In this document: one piece after another, positions 63,830-64,000 of the stretch
How positions within the stretch are numbered: position 1 is the first letter of the stretch
Layout: every line of letters begins with the position of its first letter
Position numbers and translations under genes: made by a program
Source: Paracoccus albus
GTDB taxonomy: Bacteria > Pseudomonadota > Alphaproteobacteria > Rhodobacterales > Rhodobacteraceae
DNA length: 64,000 nt
Direction of reading: 5' to 3'
Assembly (NCBI RefSeq): GCF_027913035.1
Contig: NZ_CP115775.1
Location: 3,254,812-3,318,811, forward strand
Notes under the pieces: model-generated
Seen by the model: only the letters and a program-made list of their open reading frames with translations
What the model was told of the DNA's origin: nothing
The model's database searches: none

Positions 63830-64000
63830 CCGACTGCAAGGTTCTGAATTTTCAACAGTTTCAGGCAACCCTCTGGATTTGCGACGGGATTGTGACAAGC
63901 GTCCCGGATTCGTTCCTGTGATCTTTCTGTCAAGCGCGAAGATCGGTTGCGAGAGCACCACGAGAACGTCTAACTTCGATCCTGCGATTCACGTCGCCTT
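63830..64000. other. non-coding edge region after rpsT
   Basis: About 170 bp with no gene supported. In related bacteria dnaA commonly follows rpsT, so this may be its upstream region. No convincing DnaA box was found; the closest (TTTTCAACA near 63850) has two mismatches to TTATCCACA. Confidence 0.35.

Noticed and set aside
63830-64000. DnaA boxes or an origin
   Set aside because: No 9-mer close to TTATCCACA was found; the best candidate has two mismatches, so an origin is not claimed.

Overview
The window is chromosomal, high-GC alphaproteobacterial DNA, most likely from a member of the Rhodobacteraceae close to Paracoccus. This rests on several features. Protein sequences and gene order fit the group (rsmB, heparinase-like gene, purH, lspA, BamF-type lipoprotein, M16 pair; ubiB-ubiE-mutM-ech-rpsT). 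There is a cysteine-poor Fur/Mur regulator beside a sitABCD operon and a 57-residue DUF1674 protein. Most of the sequence is vertically inherited housekeeping DNA. No rRNA, tRNA, CRISPR array, transposase or phage gene was found.

Layout. 1-6492: the end of a ubiquinone-type FAD hydroxylase gene, then an amidase, an aminotransferase and ftsK. 6531-9694: an ABM-flavin reductase fusion facing an HxlR regulator, a DUF2268 metalloprotease-like gene, and an Asd-family gene whose product lacks both the catalytic cysteine and the catalytic histidine. 9805-14134: a complete branched-chain-amino-acid-type ABC operon (binding protein, livH, livM, livG, livF) on the minus strand. 14443-18473: a Fur/Mur regulator divergent from sitABCD, with palindromic boxes between them and a terminator after sitD. 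18474-19575: a lower-GC accessory patch with a YjhX-type toxin gene (TTG start) followed by a GNAT gene, resembling the YjhX/YjhQ toxin-antitoxin pair.

19693-26116 is an accessory block of ten small genes: NTF2/SnoaL-like proteins, an exported alpha/beta hydrolase, DUF899, three VOC proteins, a glutathione S-transferase and a duplicated DUF1428. It is arranged around a divergent HxlR-SCP2 regulator and looks like a detoxification or stress regulon. 26117-29439 holds a strongly structured intergenic element, a secreted PRC-barrel protein, a type III PLP decarboxylase, and a DUF2235 lipase-like gene preceded by a 23-bp palindrome. metF and metR follow, divergently arranged around a MetR-like box.

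31420-43810: suhB, then the envelope cluster ybgC-tolQ-tolR-tolA-tolB-pal-cpoB, tilS and ftsH. A 26-codon membrane peptide gene converges on ftsH. Chorismate mutase, folD, a GNAT gene and the DUF1674 gene follow. 43865-63751: rsmB, heparinase-like, purH, lspA, a BamF-type lipoprotein, two M16 peptidase subunits (one active, one without its zinc site), a small lipoprotein, mutL, xseB-ispA-dxs, a VIT-family gene, an SH3 protein, ubiB and ubiE, mutM, an enoyl-CoA hydratase and rpsT. The window ends after the rpsT terminator. From known synteny, dnaA would be expected next, but it is not visible.

The observations most worth following up are the Asd-like pseudoenzyme, the HxlR-SCP2 detoxification block, the YjhX/GNAT pair, the membrane micropeptide beside ftsH, and the palindromic operators at 28250 and 7435.
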